Assembly (NCBI RefSeq): GCF_001428525.1
Contig: NZ_LMHW01000014.1
Coordinates: 124,001 to 188,000 of the forward strand
Length of the DNA: 64,000 nt
Direction: 5' to 3'
DNA from: Flavobacterium sp. Root186
Lineage (GTDB): Bacteria; Bacteroidota; Bacteroidia; Flavobacteriales; Flavobacteriaceae
Under the pieces are notes generated by a model. It was given only the letters and a program-made list of their open reading frames with translations. It was not told the DNA's origin and searched no databases. This document shows, in pieces, positions 44,401 through 51,627 of this stretch (position 1 is the stretch's first letter; every line of letters starts with the position of its first letter). The translations under genes were made by a program, and so were the position numbers.

Positions 44401-44850
44401 GCACAATGGTCTAGCGATTATATTGATGGAACATGGACAAGATTAAGAAACAGATGGCAGTCTGGAAATATTATTCATGTTGAAAACCAAACAGGTTCTG
44501 CACAATACGGCAATTCGCAAGATGGCTGGTACAGTGCTCAATGGCAATTAGAGCCAACAACAGTTGGAACAGGGAAATCTGCAATAACAATTAATGGAGT
44601 TTCAGAAACTGAAAAGGTAATTGGTATTTATCCGAATCCGGCAACGAATAATGAATTTCATGTTTTATTGCCAGAATTAGAAAATGGAGATTCTGCTGCA
44701 ATTTCAGTTTCAGACATGAACGGAAGAACAGTTTTATCTCAAAGACTTTCAACTTCAGGAAAAATCGATCATCGTTTAGCTTCGGGAATTTATATTGTAA
44801 ATATTGTGTCTAAAGATTTTAAAGTAACTAAAAAACTGATCGTTAAATAA
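41482..44850 (+). CDS. Multidomain T9SS-secreted GH13 alpha-amylase
   Basis: This 1122-residue enzyme has a signal peptide (1-30) and a GH13 barrel (about 32-455) with nucleophile Asp205 (G-Y-R-C-D), acid/base Glu235 (L-A-E-G-D) and His296-Asp297 (G-N-H-D). Next come two BIG2 Ig-like repeats (about 463-630), a CBM26/25-like starch-binding module (about 632-723, rich in W and Y), two more BIG2 repeats (about 727-893), a ricin-type trefoil-like domain (about 896-1030) and a T9SS sorting domain (about 1045-1122, I-Y-P-N-P-A). In region I the usual N-H is N-G (Asn140-Gly141). It should attack raw starch outside the cell. It begins 232 bases after GH97, past a repeat element. Confidence 0.93.
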   Translation: MKIKITTRLFHITKALVCFLLLFASSVYAQDPPQYGTPFAGVPDTRDVNMYQVHIRPFSANGNLAGVTARLDNIKALGTNVIYLMPIYPHGTDSRSSASPYCIKDFKAVGSEYGSLADLRALVDGAHSRGMAVILDIAINGTSWDNVWTVSHPEYYKRTGTTIQQLGNFSDIAALDLNSSATRAAIKDAMRYWIFAANIDGYRCDYANNPPLDFWSEVNSNLRGISSHNLLMLAEGDRQENFQVGFDMNYGDRWFHSGLYDIANGGPVSQRLQDQSTYEYAKATGNQQIVRYTGNHDTYTNDDGVRRPIIPFKSHNGIVANFLVSAYMKGVPFLMSGQEIDYEPKTDWPWTNFKFNWSQNPTAAADFAKILNFRTTSAAIRRGDLTTYANDDISIFTKILGTEKVIVMSNLRNASKSYVIPAALAGTYVNPYNNNASVTLTTGATRTFAAYEYLVLTNTNAPVVAVTGVSVSPTTVTVGLGSTQQLNATIAPANATNQNLTWTSSNTAVATVNASGLVTAVAAGTTTITVKTVDGNKTATSAVTVAAIPVSSVAVSPTTASLYAGNTQQLSATISPANATNKNVTWSSSNTAIATVNSSGLVTAVSAGTATITATTQDGNKIASATITVNPNTNFTVYFYKPSNWGTGIKIYYWNALPTGVLVAVNWPGVNMTDAGNGWYSYTFTNVTSTNLIFNDGTNQTADLSRNKTGWYMNTTWYDSNPGTVVAVTSVTLSPTTSTLLVGATQQLTPTVNPSNATNKTVTYSSSNTAVATVNSSGLVTAVAAGSATITVTTQDGAKTATCAVTVNASNVAVTSVSLSPVSASLSVGGTQQLTPTVLPANATNKSVNYSSSNTTVATVNSSGLVTAIANGTATITVTTVDGSKTSTASITVSTATGTYYTIKNRWTGAYLSDAGANVGYGTTVSGNSYKWQKIAIDATYFVLKNVATGELINIENQTGTVQSNITDTTFWSAQWSSDYIDGTWTRLRNRWQSGNIIHVENQTGSAQYGNSQDGWYSAQWQLEPTTVGTGKSAITINGVSETEKVIGIYPNPATNNEFHVLLPELENGDSAAISVSDMNGRTVLSQRLSTSGKIDHRLASGIYIVNIVSKDFKVTKKLIVK

Positions 44851-44868
44851 TTCTGTTTAGATTAAACT

Positions 44869-44902
44869 AAATGGCGTATGAGATTTTCATACGCCATTTT
44901 TT
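44869..44902. terminator. Bidirectional terminator
   Basis: AAATGGCGTATGA and its exact complement flank a short loop and are followed by T residues. It ends both the amylase (plus) and dCTP-deaminase-like (minus) transcripts. Confidence 0.85.
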
Positions 44903-44919
44903 ATTCTTGTACAGAAATT

Positions 44920-45564
44920 TTATATTTTAGAGGAATTGATATTTAACAATTTAATCAATTCTTCATCCTCATTAGCTTTAGATGCCATAGGTCGTACTTG
45001 ACAAGTATATTTTCTATGAACTTTAAAATATTCAGAATCATTTTTAATTTTCACAAATCGAGCCTGTATAAAACGAGCTCCTGCTAAAATTTTAATCGGT
45101 GTGTTTCCTGAGTTAACAACTTCAACAGAAGCACAACCACAATAACCTGGCTGAATAATCGTAGAAATCGTGAGTCCAAGCCTACTAAATGAACTTCTAA
45201 GGGTTAAAATAGCATAAACATCGGAAGGCAATTTCAAATACTCTAATGTTGAAAATAAAATTGGTTGTGAAGGATGTAGTAAAAAACTTTCCCCAATATT
45301 TCTCCTAGTTTCTGTAAAATGACTTTTAATTGGTCTTTTTTCAAAATTGTCTTGAGTTGTATCAATATAGGCTTGTCTACCTTGGTTTAAAGCAAGAAAA
45401 TCAGTTCCAATTCGTAAATCTATACTTACCTCTCCTATTTGATTTTTTTCTAAAAGAGGTTCAATAATTAACTTCTTCTTTTTTAATAAATCTTCAATTT
45501 GAATTTTAGATAAAGTTCCCCTATCATCTAATCCAAGAACTCTCTTGATGATATTTCTTGCCAT
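44920..45564 (-). CDS. dCTP-deaminase-family protein
   Basis: This 214-residue trimeric-dUTPase-fold protein belongs to the dCTP deaminase branch, which converts dCTP to dUTP. The signature L-R-S-S-F-S-R-L-G-L (Arg123-Arg128) and the catalytic Glu148 in C-A-S-V-E-V-V-N-S-G are present, followed by A-G-A-R-F-I-Q. The position usually held by Asp in D-P-G is Gln138 (I-I-Q-P-G-Y). An N-terminal extension of about 20 residues precedes the normal start of the fold. The start overlaps the metalloprotease gene by 37 bases, and a purine-rich AAGAAGAA precedes it. Housekeeping Dcd or an anti-phage nucleotide-depletion effector are both possible; the linkage to the protease favours the latter. Confidence 0.85.
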   Translation of the reverse strand: MARNIIKRVLGLDDRGTLSKIQIEDLLKKKKLIIEPLLEKNQIGEVSIDLRIGTDFLALNQGRQAYIDTTQDNFEKRPIKSHFTETRRNIGESFLLHPSQPILFSTLEYLKLPSDVYAILTLRSSFSRLGLTISTIIQPGYCGCASVEVVNSGNTPIKILAGARFIQARFVKIKNDSEYFKVHRKYTCQVRPMASKANEDEELIKLLNINSSKI

Positions 45565-46613
45565 TTCTTCTTTATAGTATAATTTGAAATAGATTTTTCA
45601 ATAAGATTATTAATAATATGATATTTCTGCCTTGAATTAAATTTTTTCAAAAAATTAGTTTCTGATGTGTTCCAACATTCCCACCCTAATTTAAATAGAT
45701 AATGTAATTCTGAATTATTATTTATTTTCTGAGGAATTAAATTTAAAAAATCAGATTTTTTTAAAGGAATTATTTCATGTTTAATTTTAAATCTTTCATT
45801 TCCTGAATTAATTAGAGCTGTATTAATCTCTATTATTTCAGTATCATCTATCTCTTTTAAAAAATTATCAACAACTTCAATTCTTTTTTTTGTTGATGGA
45901 TGAGTATGGGAATCTAAATTATTATATGCAATATAATTTAAAAATAAGTTAGATGCATCGTTAATATACTGTGCAGCGAATAAATCAGCAAAAAATTCTT
46001 TGTAATGGTTATATTCTTTTATTTGTATTTCAGTATAATATGGTAGAACTCCATATTTATTTATAATAATCTTATCACTAATATGCAATTCCGTATCAAC
46101 AAAGTGACCCAATTCATGATATAATACGACTATAGATAAATAATCTCTAGATAATGATTTTGGAAGAACTATTTTAATTAATCTGTTGGTAATATGTAGT
46201 CCATACAAATTATAAATATAGCCATTCAAATTATTGAAAAATTCCAAGTCATCTGATTCAAAATAAAACTCTAAATTTCTATTCGACAAAGATGTTACTA
46301 TAATAAAATCATCTTCTTTAATCCACTCATCAAGAGCTATTTGCAGGCATGAAATTATTTCATAGGGAATAACATTTAAAGTACTATTATCCAAAAACTC
46401 TAAACCTTTAAAAATATAAGTTAAGATTTGGAAATGAGAATTAATTTCATCGTCTGTAAATGATGAATAATTACCTGATTTAATACAATTAAATAATTTA
46501 AATAACTCTGAGAAATGTGTTTCCTTTTTCTTATCTGAATAGATGTTGCTCCTACTTTTTGAAAAAGATTCTTCTAGTTGAAGTAACTGAAGTTCAATTG
46601 TTTTATAATTCAT
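45528..46613 (-). CDS. Soluble HELGH metalloprotease, M48-like
   Basis: This 361-residue protein has no signal peptide and no clear membrane helix. The zinc motif H-E-L-G-H is at 166-170, a likely third ligand Glu206 is in E-F-F-A-D, and H-T-H-P-S-T-K-K-R-I at 236-245 resembles the M48 peptidase element near the active site. The N-terminal 150 residues and the region after 260 match nothing I recognise. It is rich in Ile, Asn and Lys and AT-richer than neighbours. It starts seven bases after the small gene upstream and overlaps the dCTP-deaminase-like gene by 37 bases, so the three genes form one unit. Proteolytic activity is inferred from motifs; target unknown. Confidence 0.7.
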   Translation of the reverse strand: MNYKTIELQLLQLEESFSKSRSNIYSDKKKETHFSELFKLFNCIKSGNYSSFTDDEINSHFQILTYIFKGLEFLDNSTLNVIPYEIISCLQIALDEWIKEDDFIIVTSLSNRNLEFYFESDDLEFFNNLNGYIYNLYGLHITNRLIKIVLPKSLSRDYLSIVVLYHELGHFVDTELHISDKIIINKYGVLPYYTEIQIKEYNHYKEFFADLFAAQYINDASNLFLNYIAYNNLDSHTHPSTKKRIEVVDNFLKEIDDTEIIEINTALINSGNERFKIKHEIIPLKKSDFLNLIPQKINNNSELHYLFKLGWECWNTSETNFLKKFNSRQKYHIINNLIEKSISNYTIKKKWQEISSREFLD

Positions 46614-46620
46614 CTAACAA

Positions 46621-46911
46621 CTATTTCAATGTATCTAATATTTTAGAATATATTTGATTTGAATAGTTATTATTTTCTATCTGCAATAATTCTTCCTTAA
46701 ACTTAGATAGCAAGGTTGTTATAAAGAAATAATGATTATTGTTAATTGAAAAAACATTTTTTTGTTCTTTTGCAACTTCTATGGCTTCTGAAATAGCAGA
46801 ATCAATGTTGTTTTTATTTTCAACATTACTTTTACCTGATATAATATTTTCGATTATATTGATATAAAAAGGAGCCTGGGTTTGAAGAGTACTTAATTGC
46901 GCTAGATACAT
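46621..46911 (-). CDS. Small hypothetical protein of the dcd/protease cassette
   Basis: This 96-residue, mostly helical, hydrophilic protein (starts M-Y-L-A-Q-L-S-T-L-Q, ends I-L-D-T-L-K) has no signal peptide. I do not recognise the family. It is the first cistron after a strong promoter, and its stop lies seven bases before the metalloprotease start, so it is translated with it. By position it might be a sensor, adaptor or inhibitor of the protease; this is speculation. Confidence 0.6.
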   Translation of the reverse strand: MYLAQLSTLQTQAPFYINIIENIISGKSNVENKNNIDSAISEAIEVAKEQKNVFSINNNHYFFITTLLSKFKEELLQIENNNYSNQIYSKILDTLK

Positions 46912-46977
46912 AAGGAATTATTTAGTTTAATCAATAGTTTTGAACTCTAAACATAAAATTCATTATAAATAATGATA

Positions 46978-47006
46978 CAAATATATCAACTTTTGTTAAT
47001 AACAAA
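46978..47006 (-). promoter_or_regulatory. Promoter of the three-gene cassette
   Basis: On the minus strand TTTG (47003-47006), a 17-base spacer and TATATTTG (46978-46985) match the Bacteroidota consensus exactly. The first start codon is 67 bases downstream. Confidence 0.75.
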
Positions 47007-47010
47007 TGTT

Positions 47011-47042
47011 AATAACTAAAAAAAGATGTTTTTTTAGTTATT
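47011..47042. repeat. Perfect 14-base inverted repeat upstream of the cassette promoter
   Basis: AATAACTAAAAAAA and its exact complement flank GATG. It lies just upstream of the cassette promoter and is followed by T residues on the plus strand. It may be a terminator-like hairpin or a regulatory site. Confidence 0.5.
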
Positions 47043-47353
47043 TTTTTTAGTTAAAAACGCACTTCATCGACAAAATCTGCTTCTTGTCTATATTTTTGTT
47101 CAAGAAGTTGATCTAATAATAGCTTTAAAACCAATTTATTTATTTGTTTAAATTTAAGACATCTTTTATTAAAATTACAAAACTAACGGTGAAATACTTT
47201 ATTTGTGAAGTTATTTTTTTAATAATGCAAAAATGTGATTAAAAAAAAACTTTAAATAATTTATGTTTAGCAATTTAACACATATGTTCTATGACTTTTC
47301 AAGTTTCAATTTGATTGCAAAAAAGCGAAAACCTTTTTTATTTTTACTTCAAT
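47043..47353 (-). other. Gap after mfd with a short coding-like remnant
   Basis: This stretch has no full gene. On the minus strand a short frame from a TTG at 47134 to a TAA at 47051 encodes 27 residues, reading L-L-L-D-Q-L-L-E-Q-K-Y-R-Q-E-A then D-F-V-D-E-V-R-F. It looks protein-like and is preceded in frame by more open sequence back to a TAG. It may be the tail of a decayed gene or a tiny protein. The rest is AT-rich with nothing recognisable. Confidence 0.35.
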
Positions 47354-50300
47354 CTACTCCTCAAACAACTCCATCAATTCCAAAGCTCGTTTGATTGATT
47401 TTACATTATCAAAAGTCAATAACAAACGTAATCCGTTTACAGTTTGTTTTTCTTTCATTTTGCAAAGTGAACTATGTTTTTGTACAAATGTTAAAACGTT
47501 TCTGAACTTCGAAGATTGATAATAATCGGACTGTTGATCTGAGACGAAATAACCAATCATTTTGCCTTGTTTCAAGACTAATTTTTCGATTCCGACTTTT
47601 GTCGCGATCCATTTTATGCGGATGCTATTTAATAAAGCTGTTGCTTGTTTTGGCAGTGGTCCGAAACGGTCGATCAGTTTTCTTTCATATTCTTGTAAAC
47701 CTGCTTCGTCTTTTATTGCGCCCAATTCGTTGTATAAAACTAAACGTTCTGAGACATTATTGATGTATTCATCTGGGAACAACAACTCAAAATCAGCATC
47801 GATTTGAATGTCTTTTACGTATTCTTTGGTATCAATATTATTTTCTTCCGGATATAAATCTTTGAATTCGTTTTCTTTCAATTCTTCGATGGCTTCGTTC
47901 ATGATTTTTTGGTAAGTATCAAAACCAATTTCGTTAATGAAACCACTTTGTTCGCCACCTAATAAATCTCCGGCACCACGAATTTCAAGATCTTTCATGG
48001 CAATGTTGAAACCGCTTCCGAGTTCGCTGAATTGTTCCAAAGCCTGAATACGTTTTCTGGCATCTTCAGTCATAGAAGAATACGGCGGACAGATGAAATA
48101 GCAGAATGCTTTTTTGTTGCTTCGCCCTACTCGCCCACGCATTTGATGCAAATCTGACAATCCAAAATTATTCGCGTTGTTGATAAAAATCGTGTTGGCA
48201 TTTGGTACGTCCAAACCGCTTTCGATAATTGTGGTGGCTACCAAAACATCAAAATCTCCGTTCATGAAACCTAACATTAATTCCTCAAGTTTCGCGCCTT
48301 CCATTTGTCCGTGACCAATTCCAACTCTCGCATTTGGAACCAAACGCTGAATCATTCCTGCCACTTCTTTTATATTTTCGATTCGGTTATTGATGAAGAA
48401 AACCTGTCCGTTTCTTTGAATTTCATACGAAATCGCATCACGGATTATTTCTTCATTAAATCCAACAACATTTGTTTCTATCGGATAACGATTTGGAGGA
48501 GGTGTTGTAATTACAGACAAATCACGCGCTGCCATCAACGAAAACTGAAGTGTTCTCGGAATTGGCGTTGCTGTTAAGGTCAATGTATCAACATTTGCGG
48601 CAATCGTTTTTAATTTATCTTTTACGTTTACGCCAAACTTTTGTTCCTCATCAACAATCAATAAACCAAGGTCTTTAAAAACTACATTTTTATTTACTAA
48701 TTGATGTGTTCCAATTACAATATCCAGTTTTCCTTCAGCTAAATCTTTTAAAGTCTGCGTTTTTTGCTTTGCGGTTCTAAATCGGTTCAAATAACCAACA
48801 GAAACTGGCATATCTTTCAAACGTTCTGTAAAAGTTCTATAATGCTGATAAGCCAAAATAGTTGTCGGAACTAAAACGGCCACTTGCTTGCTATTGTCTA
48901 CAGCTTTAAAAGCAGCACGAATCGCAACTTCGGTTTTACCGAAACCAACGTCACCACAGACCAAACGATCCATCGGGCGATCGCTTTCCATATCGGCTTT
49001 TACTTCTTGTGTTGATTTGGTTTGATCCGGCGTATCTTCATAAATAAACGAACTTTCTAATTCGTTTTGTAAATAGCTGTCCGGCGCAAACTGAAAACCT
49101 TTTTCTAAACGACGTTTTGCATACAACTGAATCAAGTTGAAGGCAATATGCTTAACACGCGCTTTGGTTTTTTGTTTTAAAACTTTCCAGGCGTTCGATC
49201 CTAATTTATAGATTTTCGGAGGCGTTCCGTCTTTTCCGTTATATTTTGAAATTTTATGAAGCGAGTGAATGCTTACATACACAATATCATTATCAGCATA
49301 AACCAATTTTATGGCTTCCTGCGTTTTGCCTTCGACCTGAATTTTCTGCAAGCCTCCAAATTTTCCAATTCCGTGATCAATGTGCGTTACATAGTCACCA
49401 ACCGAAAGTGCCGTTAATTCTTTCAGAGTAATATTTTGCTTTTTAGAATAACCGTTTTTGATATTGAATTTATGATAACGCTCAAAAATCTGATGATCTG
49501 TATAAGCCGTAATCTGATTTTCTTCATCAATAAAACCTTGGTACAAAGGCAATACAATCGTATTATACTGCTTTCTGATATTTTCTGAATTAGCTTCATC
49601 CAATGATTCAAAAATATCATGAAAACGTTTTGCCTGCGTTTCATTCGAACAAAACAAATAATTTTTATATCCGTTAAAATGATTTTCGCTCAAATTATTC
49701 AGCAATAAATCAAATTGTTTATTGAAGGATGGCTGAGGCTGAAAATGAAATTCAAACTTCTTGGTTATTTTGAAAATTGGTTTTGAAGCCAATTCTACTA
49801 TCGAAAAATCTAAAGCACGCTTGATAAACGAACTCTGATTTAAGAATAATTGTTCCGGAGTTGCATGTTTTATTTCGCCTGAAAGCTTATTAAAAGCTTC
49901 TTCGGCTCTTGCAAATTGTTTGTCTAACTGACTAAAAAGTCCGTCCGTATTTTGAATAAAAATGACTGTTTTCTCGGCAATATAATCTAAGAAACTTTCG
50001 CGGTTTTCCTGAAATACCTTGTTTTCGACATTCGGGATAATCGTAATTTTTTTATGGGTTTCTACAGATAATTGCGTTTCGACATCAAAACTTCTGATAC
50101 TGTCTACTTCATTTCCAAAAAACTCTATTCTATACGGATGATCGTTTGAAAAAGAAAATACATCGACGATTCCTCCACGAACTGAGAATTCTCCCGGTTC
50201 AGTAATAAAATCTACTCTTTTGAATTCGTATTCAAATAAAACTTCGTTGATAAAATCGATCGAAATTTTATCGTTTAAAGCTACTTTTAAAGTGTTTTTG

Positions 50301-50719
50301 TCTAATTGCTGACGCGTAACTACTTTCTCAAAAAGTGCTTCGGGATACGTAACAATGATAGCTGGTTTCTTTCTTGAATTTATTCGGTTTAAAACCTCAG
50401 CGCGAAGCAAAACATTCGCATTATCTGTTTCATCAACTTGATAAGGACGACGAAATGAAGCGGGATAAAACAGAACATCCTGTTCGCCAATCATCTGCTC
50501 CAGATCGTTTAGGTAATACGCAGCTTCTTCTTTATTGTCTAAAACAATCAAAAAAGGTAGTTCTGTTTTCTTAAAAACAGAGCGTATTACAAAGGAAACA
50601 GCAGATCCCAGCAATCCGTTAAGATGCATTTTTATCTGGTTTCCTTCCAGTAAATTGGTCGCAATTTGCTGTGTTTTTGGCAAATTGTCGTATATCGTAT
50701 ATAAGGCGTTTTTACTCAA
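47354..50719 (-). CDS. mfd: Transcription-repair coupling factor
   Basis: This 1121-residue SF2 ATPase removes RNA polymerase stalled at DNA lesions and recruits UvrA. In order: UvrB-like N-terminal part, RNA-polymerase-interacting CarD-like domain (near 450-520, G-D-Y-V-T-H-I-D-H-G-I-G-K-F), RecG-like translocase motor (Walker A G-D-V-G-F-G-K-T-E near 590, D-E-E-Q box, G-R-V-G-R-S) and the C-terminal TRCF domain. The start is TTG at 50719, since the following residues M-S-K-N-A-L-Y match the family and no earlier ATG exists. It overlaps the stop of the upstream lipoprotein gene by eight bases, so the two are translationally coupled. Confidence 0.96.
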   Translation of the reverse strand: MSKNALYTIYDNLPKTQQIATNLLEGNQIKMHLNGLLGSAVSFVIRSVFKKTELPFLIVLDNKEEAAYYLNDLEQMIGEQDVLFYPASFRRPYQVDETDNANVLLRAEVLNRINSRKKPAIIVTYPEALFEKVVTRQQLDKNTLKVALNDKISIDFINEVLFEYEFKRVDFITEPGEFSVRGGIVDVFSFSNDHPYRIEFFGNEVDSIRSFDVETQLSVETHKKITIIPNVENKVFQENRESFLDYIAEKTVIFIQNTDGLFSQLDKQFARAEEAFNKLSGEIKHATPEQLFLNQSSFIKRALDFSIVELASKPIFKITKKFEFHFQPQPSFNKQFDLLLNNLSENHFNGYKNYLFCSNETQAKRFHDIFESLDEANSENIRKQYNTIVLPLYQGFIDEENQITAYTDHQIFERYHKFNIKNGYSKKQNITLKELTALSVGDYVTHIDHGIGKFGGLQKIQVEGKTQEAIKLVYADNDIVYVSIHSLHKISKYNGKDGTPPKIYKLGSNAWKVLKQKTKARVKHIAFNLIQLYAKRRLEKGFQFAPDSYLQNELESSFIYEDTPDQTKSTQEVKADMESDRPMDRLVCGDVGFGKTEVAIRAAFKAVDNSKQVAVLVPTTILAYQHYRTFTERLKDMPVSVGYLNRFRTAKQKTQTLKDLAEGKLDIVIGTHQLVNKNVVFKDLGLLIVDEEQKFGVNVKDKLKTIAANVDTLTLTATPIPRTLQFSLMAARDLSVITTPPPNRYPIETNVVGFNEEIIRDAISYEIQRNGQVFFINNRIENIKEVAGMIQRLVPNARVGIGHGQMEGAKLEELMLGFMNGDFDVLVATTIIESGLDVPNANTIFINNANNFGLSDLHQMRGRVGRSNKKAFCYFICPPYSSMTEDARKRIQALEQFSELGSGFNIAMKDLEIRGAGDLLGGEQSGFINEIGFDTYQKIMNEAIEELKENEFKDLYPEENNIDTKEYVKDIQIDADFELLFPDEYINNVSERLVLYNELGAIKDEAGLQEYERKLIDRFGPLPKQATALLNSIRIKWIATKVGIEKLVLKQGKMIGYFVSDQQSDYYQSSKFRNVLTFVQKHSSLCKMKEKQTVNGLRLLLTFDNVKSIKRALELMELFEE

Positions 50720-51320
50720 CTCTTGGTAAATTTTGATCTAGTGGAGGCGCAGAACTTGGGATTGCGCGTGTTGTGTCTAACATTTTAAGGAAATCAGCTT
50801 CTCCTTGTTCTTTTGGAATTTTGGCTTTCTCAACAATTTTATCCATTTGTCTTTCTAACGAAACCAATTCTTTATTGATTTCGCCAATTAAAAAAGCAAC
50901 TTTATCATCTGGAATTTGATTTAAATGAATAAATAAATCCATCATTTTGACTTTAGTAATCAAAATGGAAATTCTTGCTTTTATTTGCGGCTGATTAAAT
51001 TGTGACGGAATATTATTGTTTAAAGCAATTGCTTTTTTTGAAATCGCTGTTGATTTTTTTTGAAAAGCACCAATAGTTTTTCTCGGCTTGTCTCCTATTT
51101 CTTTTAAGAAATCACGCCACTCTGTCCAGCCTTTTACATTTTGTTCAGAAACCTCATTTATTGGTTCATCTATAAAAATCCAGGCTTTATTAATATTGTT
51201 AAATATTTTTTCATTCTTTTTAGCTTCTTTCGCATTTTCGGCAAGACGCTTTTCATTCTCATTTTGACATGATTGAAGTACAAAAATCAAGAGTAAAAAC
51301 AGCGCTATTTTATATTTCAT
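50712..51320 (-). CDS. Hypothetical helical lipoprotein upstream of mfd
   Basis: This 202-residue protein has a lipoprotein signal ending at Cys18 (F-V-L-Q-S-C-Q) and a charged, helix-rich mature part, with W-T-E-W-R-D-F-L-K near 66-74 and coiled-coil-like stretches (about 130-175). The family is unknown to me; similar short lipoproteins are common in flavobacteria. It shares an operon with mfd, overlapping it by eight bases, though a functional link is not evident. Confidence 0.75.
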   Translation of the reverse strand: MKYKIALFLLLIFVLQSCQNENEKRLAENAKEAKKNEKIFNNINKAWIFIDEPINEVSEQNVKGWTEWRDFLKEIGDKPRKTIGAFQKKSTAISKKAIALNNNIPSQFNQPQIKARISILITKVKMMDLFIHLNQIPDDKVAFLIGEINKELVSLERQMDKIVEKAKIPKEQGEADFLKMLDTTRAIPSSAPPLDQNLPRVE

Positions 51321-51339
51321 TTGATAAAATGTTAGGGTG

Positions 51340-51347
51340 CAAAGTTA
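51340..51347 (-). promoter_or_regulatory. -7 box of the lipoprotein-mfd operon
   Basis: TAACTTTG on the minus strand matches TAnnTTTG, 19 bases before the lipoprotein start. No -33 box at standard distance was found. Confidence 0.45.
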
Positions 51348-51417
51348 CGAAGTAAATTTACAATTACGAATTGTGATTTTCACTGCTTAAACTTCAATTT
51401 AACAGATAATTTTGACA

Positions 51418-51486
51418 GCCACAAATTCACGAATTTTTTATTTATCTGAATCCGACTTTTAAATACAAAATTCGTGAATTCGTGGC
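51418..51486. repeat. GCCACGAATT inverted-repeat element, copy 2
   Basis: Arms of 20 bases (51418-51437 and 51467-51486) match as complements at 19 of 20 positions and share sequence with the element at 41266-41334. It lies in the roughly 300-base gap between divergent genes; the rest of that gap holds only the two promoters. Confidence 0.8.
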
Positions 51487-51581
51487 TATTAACAACTATA
51501 CACATAAAATATGACTTAGTGAATAATCTAAAAAACAATCTTTATCATTGTTAATTTTATAATTTAATGTTTGAAAAAACG

Positions 51582-51608
51582 TTGATATTTGCGAAAACGT
51601 TATATTTG
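51582..51608 (+). promoter_or_regulatory. Promoter of the threonine dehydrogenase gene
   Basis: TATATTTG (51601-51608) matches TAnnTTTG, with TTG at 51582-51584, 16 bases upstream. It overlaps an in-frame ATG at 51589, so the start at 51628 is the real one. Confidence 0.55.
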
Positions 51609-51627
51609 CAACATTAAATCTAAACAA

